Shown piece after piece: positions 47,695 through 58,700 of a DNA stretch of 64,000 nt (position 1 is its first letter; every line of letters starts with the position of its first letter). The DNA is taken from NCBI GenBank assembly GCA_005765155.1, contig VCCP01000001.1, positions 2,232,001-2,296,000 of the forward strand, read 5' to 3'. The stretch comes from Zelopaecilomyces penicillatus. Taxonomy: Eukaryota > Ascomycota > Sordariomycetes > Hypocreales > Pseudodiploosporaceae. A program made the translations under genes and the position numbers. The notes beneath the pieces are model-generated. The model was not told the DNA's origin. It searched no databases and saw only the letters and a program-made list of their open reading frames with translations.

Positions 47695-48204
47695 CAGTGC
47701 TTCATGAAGTTATTGGTTTCATGTCGGAGCTTCATTCAGCAATGCCGTTGGCTCCTTCATGGCCAAGAGCTGCAAAGCGACATGTTTCACTAGACAGCTT
47801 GGACTCGGCCTGATGCTAATACGTGTATCTGATATGACTGACTGAATGGCTAGTTGCATGCCATGCCATGCAATATGCTGGATGTATGATAAGGTCCTGT
47901 ATGATGAGAGGTAATCAACCCATGAGGATATGTAAACATAATTTCTTTAATCATATCTGAGCATCAACGTCATCTCTCATCGCTCAGATGCGAAGAAGAA
48001 GGTTGCCTGTGATTGATTTCTATAAACAATGAAAATGAGACAAAACCCACTGCATCCAAATGATGACTGTACCACAACGCCGCCACTAGTTATATGATAC
48101 ATACATCTCCTACTTTTCCCAAGCCCGACAGAAGAAGCCGCTTGAAATAAAAGGAAACAAAAAAAATAAGAAGGCTTTGCTTTACAATCGCACTTGTGTC
48201 TTAA
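47695..48204. other. Convergent intergenic region
   Basis: These 510 AT-rich bases lie between the LYR-motif gene and frataxin 3' ends. Nothing else is seen. Confidence 0.6.
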
Positions 48205-48926
48205 CTAGCTCTCCTCTGACCCCTCAACATCTACACCGAGTTCCTGGTGGAGAAGTTCATCCAGGCTCGTGCCGTCTCTGGAGTATATCCAGTATCCTTT
48301 TGTGCCCTGCTTATCGCCCTGTTCTGTTCCGCTGCTGACACACCAGTCGTAACGCTTCGGACCGGAGATTGGCGAGGATAGCCATATTTGTTTATTTGGG
48401 GGTTGCTTATTTAGGACGTAGGTGCCCTTGTTTGGTATTGCGACAGTCATGACACCAGCCTACATGGGAAGAAATGTCAGCCGTTGGCCATCTCGCTTGC
48501 TCAGGTCTGGGATGATGATGGAAGGCAGCTTGAACGTACCGAAAACTCCACGTCGACATTCTCATCAATCTCTTGAAGCTCCTCCAACTTGGCTAAGATC
48601 TTGTCCATGTGCTCGTCGGCGATATCATGATACTCGGAATCGGAGAGCTCGACGACGACCAGCTTCGCCCCTGCTGCTCTGGCTGTCTGCTGTTGGGTAG
48701 CTGAGTGTCCGCCATCGGGAACCCGGAGACGTGGGCAAGTCGAGAATGCCTTCTGGGAAGATGATACCACAGTATCGACGACAGCAGCAGCAGGTATCAG
48801 AGCGGCACGATGGGCCTGTGGAAGGAAGTGGGCGCTTGCTCGGCATGCATTGGAGCCTCGGGCCGTTCGTGCGACGAGGCGAGAGGCTTGCGCTATACTT
48901 GGTCGCGATATGCCGGATGACGCCAT
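48205..48926 (-). CDS. yfh1: Frataxin, mitochondrial
   Basis: Exons 48926-48540 and 48459-48205 give 213 aa. The first 80 or so residues are Ala/Ser/Arg-rich with few acids, a mitochondrial presequence. The acidic helix 1 follows (ELSDSEYHDIADEHMDKILAKLEE, with many Asp/Glu for iron contact). The beta sheet comes next: NVDVEFSAGVMTVAIPNKGTYV, then the near-invariant NKQPPNKQIWLSSPISGPKRYDW, and a C-terminal helix (DGTSLDELLHQEL). Frataxin speeds Fe-S cluster synthesis on the Nfs1-Isu scaffold in the matrix. The intron falls between VEFS and AGVM in phase 0. The gene is divergent from aps3 (462 bp). Confidence 0.96.
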
Positions 48927-49388
48927 TTTCACTGTCCCGGTAGGTTTGGAGCTTTACTGCTGGCGTCCGGAGAAACTCTCAATGAGTGAGACTAGGAGGA
49001 GCACTGGCTGTGTGTGATAAGAGATGCTGAGCGAGGGATTATTATCACAGAGGCTGTGTTTGGGTGGTCAATGGTAGAATGTCATTTATGCGAGGAGGGA
49101 ATGCTAAGCCAGCAATGTGACTAGAGGTTGCAGAAGAAGCTATTAGAATGGATGGAAACTCAGGCACCAGAGCTCCCCTGTTGCTGCGAACCTGTCAGGG
49201 CACTTGGTGGGGGTTTTCGGGCTCAACTTGATTGGAATGTGTATTAGTCACCCTGCTAGTCGTGGATGGTGGGCTTGCCGGCTTATCACTTCGTCACCGC
49301 AAACACCAGGCCGACAAGCCCCACCATCGTCCTCACTCCGCCATTCAACGACGCTTTGCGCGACGGATCATGAAATTGGCCCATAACC
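48927..49388. promoter_or_regulatory. Divergent promoter region, frataxin / AP-3 sigma
   Basis: These 462 bp separate the two start codons. No specific binding motif is claimed. Confidence 0.5.
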
Positions 49389-50012
49389 ATGATTAATGCG
49401 TTCCTGGTTTTCAATGGCCAAGGCCAGCCTCGACTGACCAAGTTCTACACCCAGCTGGTTAGTAGCCATCGCGCGATTCAGACCATTGTGGCTCGCTGAT
49501 GCTGACCCTAACTCCAGGACACGAGCATTCAGCAGCGCCTCATATCCGAGATCTTTACCCTCGTTTCGAATCGTCCAGCCGGTTCCTGCAACTTTCTGCC
49601 CTTACCACCATTGTTGGCTGCCTCGGGAACCTCCCACAGCTCATCCGAAGAGCAAAATGACGTACCATCGCTGGTAACATACCGCAACTATGCTACACTC
49701 TACTTCATTGTCATCTCAACGTCGACCGAATCCCCCCTAGCCCTGATCGACCTGATCCAGGTATATGTCGAGGCTCTTGATAAATTATTCGAGAATGTGT
49801 GCGAGCTGGACCTCATCTTTAACTTTGAAACTCTACATGCTGCCCTGTCAGAGATGATTATAGGCGGCGTTGTGATTGAGACAAGCCTGGATCGCATTGT
49901 CTCTGGCGTTCGAGCTCAAGGAACAGTGGCAAAACGGCCCATCAACGAAGGCCGTGGCCCGATCGGTTCCGGTCTTGGTATGAGCGGCAATTTTGCCTGG
50001 GCAGGGAGGTGA
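49389..50012 (+). CDS. aps3: AP-3 adaptor complex sigma subunit
   Basis: Exons 49389-49457 and 49518-50012 give 187 aa. Exon 1 encodes MINAFLVFNGQGQPRLTKFYTQL, the typical small-adaptin start; exon 2 continues DTSIQQRLISEIFTLVSNR. The rest fits the longin-like clathrin adaptor small chain fold, with YRNYATLYFIV, LALIDLIQVYVEALDKLFENVCELDLIFNFE and IGGVVIETS. A Ser-rich insertion (about 55-72) and a Gly-rich C-terminal tail are as in fungal AP-3 sigma. The complex sorts cargo from Golgi/endosome to the vacuole. The intron starts GTTAGT and ends CTAACTCCAG. It is convergent with the next gene, 167 bp away. Confidence 0.92.
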
Positions 50013-50179
50013 TGCGCAGTATTTAAGCTAGCTGGTAGCTGAAGAATTGGAGTCGAAAAAAAAGTTAAGAGTTGAACTATCCAGCAGTTATATATCGATA
50101 CATCAATGCCCAAAGCAAGGTATCACGCCAAACGCCACACCAATAGTGTACAATATGCAACTCGGTCAAGACATGCTGC

Positions 50180-50753
50180 TCATTTTGATCTCGATTCTGG
50201 CGCCTTTGGTGGGGGAGGCGCCTCTGGCGCATCGATGCGACGCTCATATCGCTTGTCTGGATCGAGAACTCCAAAGAGGTAGGCGGCACGCCTGCGGATC
50301 TAGAACGCAGTGTAAGAAGTTGGGTAGTTTAAGACGAGGGTGAAAAGATGCAAACCTCTTCGGATGGCTTGTATTCTTGGCCCCACCATTCAAACTCCGA
50401 GTAGAATAGTAGCCATACAAGAGCCGCTTGTGCACCGAAATGTTAGCCATGTCTGCGTGGGTGGTGTCTGACAAGCGAACTCTCCACGATGACGGCTGAG
50501 GGGACTAACCTGCTATTGTAGTGAGTTGCGCGTACTTGACACCTTTTTCCCATCTCGGCGACCTGCTTGCGAGGAGAATCCGGCGCTTGTACTTCTTTTC
50601 GAACCGGAGCTGTTGTTGATGGTTGAGCTCTTTGAAGTTTGGTGGCCAGACTTTGCGCGTGCTGAATGCATTGCTGGCGGCAGCTAAAGGCGCCGCCTTG
50701 GTAAGGGGCTCCTTTGCTGATTGGGCCAGTCTTCTTATCACGGATGGAAACAT
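50180..50753 (-). CDS. Small mitochondrial-type membrane protein, family not recognised
   Basis: Exons 50753-50510, 50426-50356 and 50299-50180 give 144 aa. The N-terminus (about 32 residues, MFPSVIRRLAQ..., no acids until a single Glu, then ending FSTRKVWPP) looks like a mitochondrial presequence. A basic block follows (LRFEKKYKRRILLASRSPRWEKG), then one membrane segment (LTTIAGALVWLLFY), WWGQEY, and a Pro-rich, hydrophilic C-terminus. I do not know its function; a small inner-membrane accessory protein is a guess. Introns are GTTAGT..AAG (with a GGCTAAC branch) and GTTTGC..TAG, and all joins are in phase, which supports the model. It is divergent from leucyl-tRNA synthetase (415 bp). Confidence 0.75.
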
Positions 50754-51168
50754 TTAACTGGCGATGGACAGAGGATTGGTGTTGGTGTATGATGCAAGCT
50801 CCGAGCTTGTGGCGAATGGTGTTGCGAGAGAGCTAAGCCGATGCACATTAGCCACTTGGCCCAGCCACAGAAACACCGCCTGCCATGAAATCATGCGCCA
50901 CAGCCCTGTGTCACTCCTAGAATGCCCCGCGATCAACTTTGACCCCTCCTCTCCACCAGCTAGACTGTTTACCTCCAGGCAAAGAATCTTCCTGTGAGTC
51001 AAACATCACCCAGGAAATAAGGCACGGCGCAACTAGTTTTGTGCTGGTGAGTCAACAAGAAGGACGTAGGAGAAGCTGTAAAAGGGCACAGGCTTGTCCC
51101 GGCTCTTTGAAGGTCCCTTCTCATCTTTTTCCAAAACATAAATTGTTAGTCCTATTGCCGTGGTGATA
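50754..51168. promoter_or_regulatory. Divergent promoter region, small membrane protein / LeuRS
   Basis: These 415 bp lie between two divergent start codons. No individual element is identified. Confidence 0.5.
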
Positions 51169-54100
51169 ATGGCTGCAACCACGTCCGTTGCCCAAGCCAT
51201 GGAGGCCTTGACACTGTCCAAGACCAAGGAACTGAAGGGAGTGCGTGAACACTTTGAGTTTGTTTTGGGTTTGGGATTGATGTTTTCTAACTATTTGCCA
51301 CTAGACTGAGAAGCGTGATTCTCTGGTCGCTATCGAGAAAAAGTACCAGCAAAAATGGCAAGACGATCGTGTTTTCGAGACGAACGCCCCGACGACGGCC
51401 GAGGTGCCCTTCCACTCAATCTCCCCGGCTGAGTTGCGCGAGAAGGAGCCCAAGTTCTTTGGGTGCATGGCATATCCTTACATGAACGGCACTCTGCATG
51501 CTGGCCATACTTTCTCCGCCACCAAGGTCGAGTTCGCGACTGGTGTGGCCAGGATGCAAGGCAAGCGAGCCCTGTTTCCAATGGGATTCCACTGCACAGG
51601 CATGCCTATTAAGGCTTGTGCGGATAAGCTGGTCAACGAGATCAAACTTTTTGGTAACGACTTCAAGGGCTACAACGAGAACGAAGAAGCGATTGTTGAG
51701 GAAAAGCCTAAGCCTGCAGGCAAGCCAGCCAAGGAGGACGTGACCAAGTTCACGACGAATAAGAGCAAGGCCAACGCAAAGACGGTTAAGTTGAAGTACC
51801 AGTTTCAGATTATGCAGGCAATTGGCATTCCTACAGAGGATATCCACCTGTTTGCCGACACTCAGTACTGGCTGAAGTACTTCCCTCCCCTGGTTATCCG
51901 AGACTTGACCAGCTTCGGCGCCCGTATCGACTGGCGGAGATCATTTGTCACCACTGACGCCAACCCCTACTATGACGCATTCATACGTTGGCAGATGAAC
52001 CGTCTTAAGGAGCTCAACAAGATCAAGTTCGGTAAACGGTACACGATTTACTCCATCAAGGACGGACAGCCATGTATGGACCATGACCGTGCGGAAGGAG
52101 AGGCTGTCAACCCTCAGGAATATACTGCCCTCAAACTAAAAGTCTTGGAATGGGCACCGAAGGCTGCCGAAGCGATCAAGGGGAAACTCCCAGATGGCTC
52201 TAATGTCTACCTGGTGCCTGCCACCCTGAGGCCCGAAACGATGTACGGACAAACCTGCTGCTTTGTTGGTCCCAAGATCAACTACGGCTTGTTCAAGGCG
52301 AGTGATAATGACTACTATGTGATGACCGACCGTGCAGCTCGCAACATGGCCTACCAAGGAATTTTCGCCAAGAATGGTGCCATTGAGAAGGCAGCTGAGA
52401 TCCAGGGCACCGACATTGTTGGCACTCTGGTCAACGCTCCTCTGTCGCTGCACACGGAGGGAGTCAGGGTTCTGCCTATGGATACTGTGTTGCCTACAAA
52501 GGGCACTGGAGTCGTCACATCTGTTCCTTCCGACAGCCCCGACGACTTTGCTACCATCACTGATCTGGCTAAAAAGGCTGACTACTACGGCATTAAGAAG
52601 GAATGGGCAGAGCTTGAGATCTTCCCCATCATTGATACCCCTTCATACGGAGATCTGTGTGCCCCATTCTTGGTCAAGAAGCTGAAGATTGCATCGCCCA
52701 AGGATACGAAACAGCTGGAAGAGGCCAAGGAGTTGGCATACAAAGAGGGATTCTATCAGGGTGTCCTCAAGGTTGGCGAGTTCAAGGGAGAGAAGGTTGA
52801 GATTGCCAAGCCCAAGGTCAGAAGCCAGATGATCGATGCTGGGGATGCATTCGCGTACTCAGAGCCTGAGCGCAAAGTCGTCAGCCGATCAGGCGATGAC
52901 TGCATTGTTTCTCTGATGGATCAATGGTATCTTGATTATGGCGAGCAGTCCTGGAAGGAAACTGCCTTGAAGTGGGTAGAGAACGCTGATGGCAAGGGAC
53001 TGGAAACTTGGACCGCGGAGACGAAGAACAGCTTCGAGGGTGTACTGAACTGGTTGAATCAGTGGGCATGCGCTCGATCTTTTGGTCTGGGATCCAAGTT
53101 ACCTTGGGACCCTCAATTCCTGGTGGAAAGCTTGAGTGACTCAACCATCTACATGGCGTATTATACCATCTGCCACTGGCTGCACAAGGATATCTACGGT
53201 AGCGAGAAGGGACTGGGAGGTGTCACCCCTGAGCAAATGACTGATGAGGTATGGGATGCCGTATTCTGCCGTCGCGATTTGTCCGACGACGTAGTGAACA
53301 GCTCCAACATTCCTCGAGAAACTCTGGAGAGCATGAGGCGAGAGTTTGAGTACTTCTATCCCCTGGACCTGCGAAGTTCTGGAAAGGACCTGATCCCCAA
53401 CCATTTGACTTTCTTCCTTTACATCCACCTGGCCATGTTCCCACCGGAGTACTGGCCACGAGGTGTGCGCGCCAACGGCCATCTGACTCTAAACGGAGAG
53501 AAGATGAGCAAGAGCACGGGCAACTTCATGACCTTGCAAGAAATGGTCTCAAAGTACGGTGCCGATGCGTCTCGTATTGCTCTGGCTGATGCCGGTGATG
53601 GAGTCACTGATGCCAACTTTGAGGAAGATGTTGCTGACAATAGCATTCTGCGCTTGTTCACCTTGCGCGAGTGGTTCGAAGAAATGGTCCGAGAGCAGAG
53701 TGAACTGCGGACTGGCGAATTGAATTCGTTCCAGGACGGCCTGTTTGATAATGAGATGAATGGCTGTGGGCGTGAGGCGATTGATCAATACGAGCAGACC
53801 AACTACAAGCTAGCGTTGAAGGCCTCTCTGTACGAGCTGACAAGTGCCCGAGACTTCTACCGTGAAGCTTGCAATGCTGCTGGCATCAAGATGCACAAGG
53901 ATCTTGTGTTCAAGTATATTGAGACGCAGGTCTTGTTGTTGGCCGTCATCGCTCCTCACTGGTCCGAATACGTCTGGACGGAAGTCTTGAAGAAGGAGAC
54001 AACTATCCATGACGCGAGGTTCCCCCAACTACCTGCAGTTGATGCTGGCCTGTCTGCCAAGAGAGAATATGTCCGAAACACTGCGTCCAACATCAACTCT

Positions 54101-54604
54101 GCCGAAGGCCAGCAACTGAAGAAGAAGGCCAAGGGCAAGGAGGTGTCATTTGACCCCAAGCAACCCAAGAAGTTGACCATTTACATGACGGACAAGTTCC
54201 CAGCATGGCAGGCCAAGTACATTGACTTACTGAAGGAGATGTGGGATCCTGCGAGCAAGTCCACCAACGATAAGGAGCTCAACGGCAAAATCGGCAAGAT
54301 GGGCGAGATGAAGAAGGCGATGCCGTTTGTTCAGGGGCTGAAGAAGCGCCTGCAGGCGGGAGAACCTGCTGATGCCGTCCTGCAGCAGAAGCTGGCGTTT
54401 GATGAAAAGGAGACATTGAGCCAGATGGTTTCTGGGCTGACGCGCAGCGCTGGCCTGGTGACTTGCGATATCTTGCTGGTGGAAGAGGGTGGAAAGAAGG
54501 GTGTCAACTTGGTGGATGGCTCAGAGGTGCAGATCTCGGTGCCTATTGCTGAGAATGCGGTACCCGGCTCGCCCACCTTTTTCTTTGAGAACGTAGCCAA
54601 TTAA
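51169..54604 (+). CDS. cdc60: Cytosolic leucyl-tRNA synthetase
   Basis: Exons 51169-51240 and 51305-54604 give 1,123 aa, the usual size for the eukaryotic cytosolic enzyme (the mitochondrial one is about 900). The class I signature is present: the HIGH-type motif HAGH at residues 89-92 (in PYMNGTLHAGHTFSATK) and KMSKS at 757-761. Between them lies the CP1 editing domain with the T-rich stretch (LRPETMYGQT) and GTGVVTSVPSDSPDD, which removes mischarged amino acids. The C-terminal part has the anticodon-binding helices and the eukaryote-specific extension (about 940-1123). The intron starts GTGCGT and has CTAAC before CACTAG. The 3' flank is partly repeated downstream of the next gene. Confidence 0.97.
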
Positions 54605-55695
54605 GGGGAGGATGGGACCATGTGAGTGAGATACAATGGATGTAGAAGCGGGTAGGAAAAATTATGGGATAGTTATAAGCGGCTACAGTCGCTGCAGTGC
54701 CTGTGTAGCTTTGGAAGGAATATTGAAATTTGATTTGTATGCAAGTGTTTAAACGTATACACACAAGAGTTATTGGCAACTGGGAACACTTAGTAGACGC
54801 AAGATGTGTTGCCCCCAGACTCAGTGGTCTAATTGGCATCCCAAGAAAACATAAACCCCCGTCACATCCCTGTTGCCATGCGATTTGTGAGACCCTAGTT
54901 AATTACTTATTGGTAAAATCTCCTGCCGTCCTTTGCAAACCCTTGAGAGGTATGTTACCGCGCGCACTGTAATCTGTGTAATTACTAATTATGTTTTCTC
55001 TTTCTCTCTACACTTCCCTTTCGCCATGCCAACGAGAATCGGACCGGATCTGCATCACCAACGTATGTATCATAGTACGGCTTGGCCAGGTTTTTGAAGG
55101 GAAGTCGTGGCTGGCTGAACGGCTGACCTGGGGAAATCAGTAATTAAGTGAATGGTGCTGGTTCGGGGGGTTGACGTTAATTTTGCTTTGTTTTACTGCC
55201 CATCTGAGACGAGCTTGTTGGTTTTTAAACTTAGCGTCCGCGCGCAAGGCTGGTCCCGTGCTCTCAAAAATGCCCTCTATAACCAAATCACCGCCAGCTG
55301 ATGTGTGATTGTGTGTGATGGCATAGAGATGGTGAAGGGCTGGGGCATGGTATTGGAGATGGCCTCAGATGAGCACGCCAAAACGTGATCTAGGTAACTA
55401 GGTTAGTATTTCCACTGTCTCACAGGCTTTTAATGTGATATGTGAAATACTACTCTGTCCCGCCCTTGCTAGATTCTGGCTTGGATAAAGTTTTCCTTTC
55501 CTATATTCGATTACCAAAACATGAGCAGGTAATATATACAAACGTATATACAGACAGCACGAACGATACGACAATCTATCTAACTATAAATACCATGATG
55601 TGAACTGCTCTATTTTCTTCATTACACAGCTGTTCATCCCAGCCCTCCATTTACACACACACACACTAATCCCCAGAGACTCCAATATCATCATC
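54605..55695. other. LeuRS 3' flank and upstream region of the first cysteine-rich gene
   Basis: From about 54,684 this region begins a sequence block that recurs, diverged, from about 56,757. Shared landmarks are GCTGCAGTG, TAGCTTTGGAAG and AAACGTATAC, and later GAGCTGATG and TATTGGAGATGG. Confidence 0.65.
55585..55592 (+). promoter_or_regulatory. TATA box of the first cysteine-rich gene
   Basis: TATAAATA lies 104 bases upstream of the ATG at 55696. Confidence 0.6.
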
Positions 55696-56708
55696 ATGAT
55701 ACATAAAAATCTTCGCCGTTGCCCTTCTCGTGGCTTTTGCAAATGCAATTGCAGCACCAGCGCCAGCTGAGCCTACTTTGCCGCGTATAGCTACCAATAA
55801 AGAATACGATCTTTTCAATAGCTTAGAGATTCCACTTGATGGACGGTGCGAAGGCTTGAATGGGCCATTCCGCTCCCTCAGAGATAGTCTGTGAGTATTC
55901 CAATTTTGTCTGTGTGATCTGATAACCTTGCAGGATGCTAATAAGGCGGGGGATTAATAGTGGCAGCAATGTCGGATCCATCTACATTCCATGCAAAGCT
56001 CCAGCGGGCAAGAAAACGGTTTGCACCCTCTACAAGTACGTTGACGTTCTGAGACTAAAGGAGAACAATGATTACTAAATGGTCTACAGAGACTCCTTAT
56101 GCAAGACCAAACTTATCGCCTTTGATCGGTCCCATTATAACATGTTTAATGAGGGTAACACAGAGGACAAAACGACCATAGCTACCTATATAAGAGGCGT
56201 GAAATGCGAGATCGTCGACATGTCCACACCTGTTACGAATGATAACGGCCATGCCTCGACCCAATCCATCTCTAAATGCCCTGGAGACGCCTGCAAAACT
56301 CATGCTGATTGTCCTGGTATTTCCAACCGTCTCCTCTACTGCCCCAGAGAGGGTGGCAAAGCCAAGACTTGTCAACCTTCTCGTTACATTGATCACAGTG
56401 GCGACTGTGAAGATGACGAGCAATGCAAAAAGGGCTACTGCAATAACTCTAAAGTGATAAGACAACCTTTCTGCTCGGACAAGAAGGTACTCACGACCCC
56501 TTGTGGTGGTGACTCGGAATGTTACACGGAAGACAAACAGGTGTGCTGCGTGGTAGTGAAGAATGAGGGAACAGAGTGTAGCTTCAAGGACAACTGCTAT
56601 TCATCGCGACCTACTTGTACCCAAGTAGCCAGAATGTGCACTAGCAATAGCAAATGTTGCTCCAAGATCTGCAGGTTCACGCCGTTTATAATAGGACAGT
56701 GTGACTGA
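55696..56708 (+). pseudogene. Secreted cysteine-rich protein, copy A, frameshifted in the signal peptide
   Basis: Exons would be 55696-55890, 55961-56035 and 56090-56708, in the same phases as copy B. The first exon has one base too many relative to copy B, within an A5 run just after the start codon. The ATG frame meets TGA after 25 codons, while the signal-peptide frame (hydrophobic, Ala-rich, ending APAPAEP) has a TGA immediately upstream and no ATG of its own. The rest is intact: PLDGRCEGLNGP, GSNVGSIYIPC, and a third exon rich in cysteine pairs with CPGDACKTHADCPG, DEQCKKGYC and CGGDSEC. The final module has spacing C-x6-C-x5-CC-x3-C-x9-C. I do not recognise the family. It may be a fresh pseudogene or a one-base assembly error in the A run, since nothing else is damaged. 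Confidence 0.75.
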
Positions 56709-57406
56709 GGAGGTTTCTGAAAGGGATCAAGGATCCGGGTGGCTTGATCGAGATTGTTGATTACTGTGGCTGCAGTGTCTGTATAGCTTTGGAAGAAATC
56801 TCGAAATCGAGTTGTATAACAAATGTGCTGATGAATGTTTTCTTTTGGTATCATCAATGTGTTGAAACGTATACATACAAGACTTAATTTACTGTATTGG
56901 CTACTGAAATAGCATTCACAAGGTGCCAAGTATCTCAATCCCATCACATGAACCTCAGGTTTCGGACCCTGTCATGGTATTGGTTGGAGATGGCTCACTG
57001 TTTCCTTCTTCTATCAATTGTCTTAATGCCTTTTTCTTTTTCTTCTGAACTTGGCGGGGCGCGTGAGTTCGTGTCCTATGTTCTTATAGGTGGAATGTAG
57101 CGGTCAATGCAATCTGCAGCCATATCACGGCGAGCTGATGCAAGTATGTGTGATTGTATGTGAGGGATACGGTACCATAATATTGGAGATGGCCAGAAAG
57201 GAGCACACCAGATATGGCTCAAGGGGCTGAGTGTCTGTTGTTTCACAGTCTTCGAAAGTCATGTAGGGAGTGCTACTATGCATTGAGTTTGTCGGTTTTG
57301 CTTTTGGCTGAGACTTCCAGTTGAGTGATGCTCTTACTATATAATTGTTGATACAAATACATCACGGCCACACTTGCCATCCCCTACTATTCTGACAAAA
57401 CCGACC
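56709..57406. other. Spacer between copies A and B
   Basis: This stretch holds the second copy of the repeated flank (from about 56,757) and the promoter of copy B. No other gene is seen. Confidence 0.6.
57338..57344 (+). promoter_or_regulatory. TATA box of the second cysteine-rich gene
   Basis: TATATAA lies 63 bases upstream of the ATG at 57407. Confidence 0.6.
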
Positions 57407-58387
57407 ATGGTGCATAAACAACTTGTTGTAGCCCTTTTTGTGGCTTCTGCAAATGCGAAAGCAGAGCTTGCACCGGCTGATCCCGCTATACCGCGCATAA
57501 CCACCAACATAGACTATGGTCTCTCTAACAGCTTGGATGTTCCACTTGATGGAAGGTGTGAAGGCTTGAATGGGCCATTGGGCACCTTGAGAGAGAGGAT
57601 GTGAGAATCTCCCTTGCCTCTGTGCAATTCTGGTTGGTACCTTGGAAAGGATACTAATAACGGGGAGATTTAGTGGCAGTAATGTTGGATCCATCTATAT
57701 TCCATGTAGTGCCCCAGCGGGCAAGAAGAATATCTGCACGCTGTTCCGGTACGTTTACTTGGTGAGATGGAAGGGAATGATTACTATAAATATGGCTAAA
57801 TGTTTTCTTACAGAGACCCCCTCTGCCAGACCAAGCTCATCACCTTGAACCGTTCTCATCACGGCATGTTGACCAAGGACAACGGAAGAGGTGATGGAAT
57901 AATGATGGATAGCTTGATAAGAGGTATCAAATGCGAAGTCATCGTGTCGAAACACGCTATTACAAATAACGACGACCGAGCCTTGTCTAAATCAACGTCC
58001 AAATGCCCCGGAGATGCCTGCAAAACCCATTCTGACTGCCCTGGTCTACCCAACCGTCTTCTATATTGTTGTAAAGGAGGTGACACAGCTAGAACTTGTC
58101 AGCCTGCCCAATACGTCGACCACAACGGTCGCTGCGACGATAACGAGCAGTGCAAGACGGGATACTGCGCCAAGTCGAGCGTTGGCAAACAGGGGTTCTG
58201 CTCAGACAAGAAGAGGACAATCACACACCGTTGCGGTAGCGACTCAGAATGCCATAAGCAAGGCAGAGTGGTGAAGAAAGATGAGCCGACAACATGTACT
58301 AAAGCAAACGAAGTATGTCTCAGCGAAATCCAGTGCTGTTCAAAAAGGTGCAGGCTCGCGACGCCGATGCTTTCAATATGTGAGTGA
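57407..58387 (+). CDS. Secreted cysteine-rich protein with knottin-like C-terminus, copy B
   Basis: Exons 57407-57600, 57674-57748 and 57814-58387 give 280 aa. The N-terminus is a signal peptide (MVHKQLVVALFVASANA). A conserved block PLDGRCEGLNGPLG runs to the first intron, and GSNVGSIYIPC fills the 75-base second exon. The third exon is cysteine-rich: CPGDACKTHSDCPG, YCCKGG, DNEQCKTGYC, GFCSDKK and RCGSDSEC. These are reminiscent of disulfide modules in colipase/Dickkopf-like folds. The last module has spacing C-x6-C-x5-CC-x3-C-x8-C, the arrangement of an inhibitor cystine knot. The function is unknown; small secreted Cys-rich proteins of fungi often act on hosts or rivals, but nothing here shows the target. 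Compared with copy A it lacks about 20 residues, including several cysteines, before the last module. Confidence 0.85.
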
Positions 58388-58700
58388 CGGAGATTTTGTG
58401 AAAAGGGACCTATATTGAGTTTGCATGGAGGGCATGGAGGGCAACACGCAAAATTGGGGCTACACTGTGGTTCTGCTCGACGATCACTTGTTTTCCTTCG
58501 ATTGCACTCCTTGACCTATGGTTTGGATTTCTACCCATATATTAGATACACTGGCGAGCAAGTTTCGTCTTAATCTTGAGCCGCCTGGCCAAACCTGGCT
58601 GGGCTTGGTTGATGATGTTGATGCTGAGGCCTTTGATTCAAGATACATGAAGGACAAAACCCCTGGTACGATCGTTATTCCATTCATCCGTCCTCCTCCA
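58388..58700. other. Spacer
   Basis: These 313 bases lie between copy B and the 3' end of the protease-like pseudogene. Nothing is seen. Confidence 0.6.

Larger units (their letters stand above)
54684..58400. repeat. Diverged tandem duplication, two units
   Basis: Unit 1 (about 54,684-56,756) and unit 2 (about 56,757-58,400) share flank and gene in the same order: a 3'-flank-like block, a promoter block, and a three-exon cysteine-rich gene with identical intron phases and an identical 75-base second exon. The two ATGs are about 1.7 kb apart, and the units differ by many substitutions and indels. The outer edges are approximate. Confidence 0.75.
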
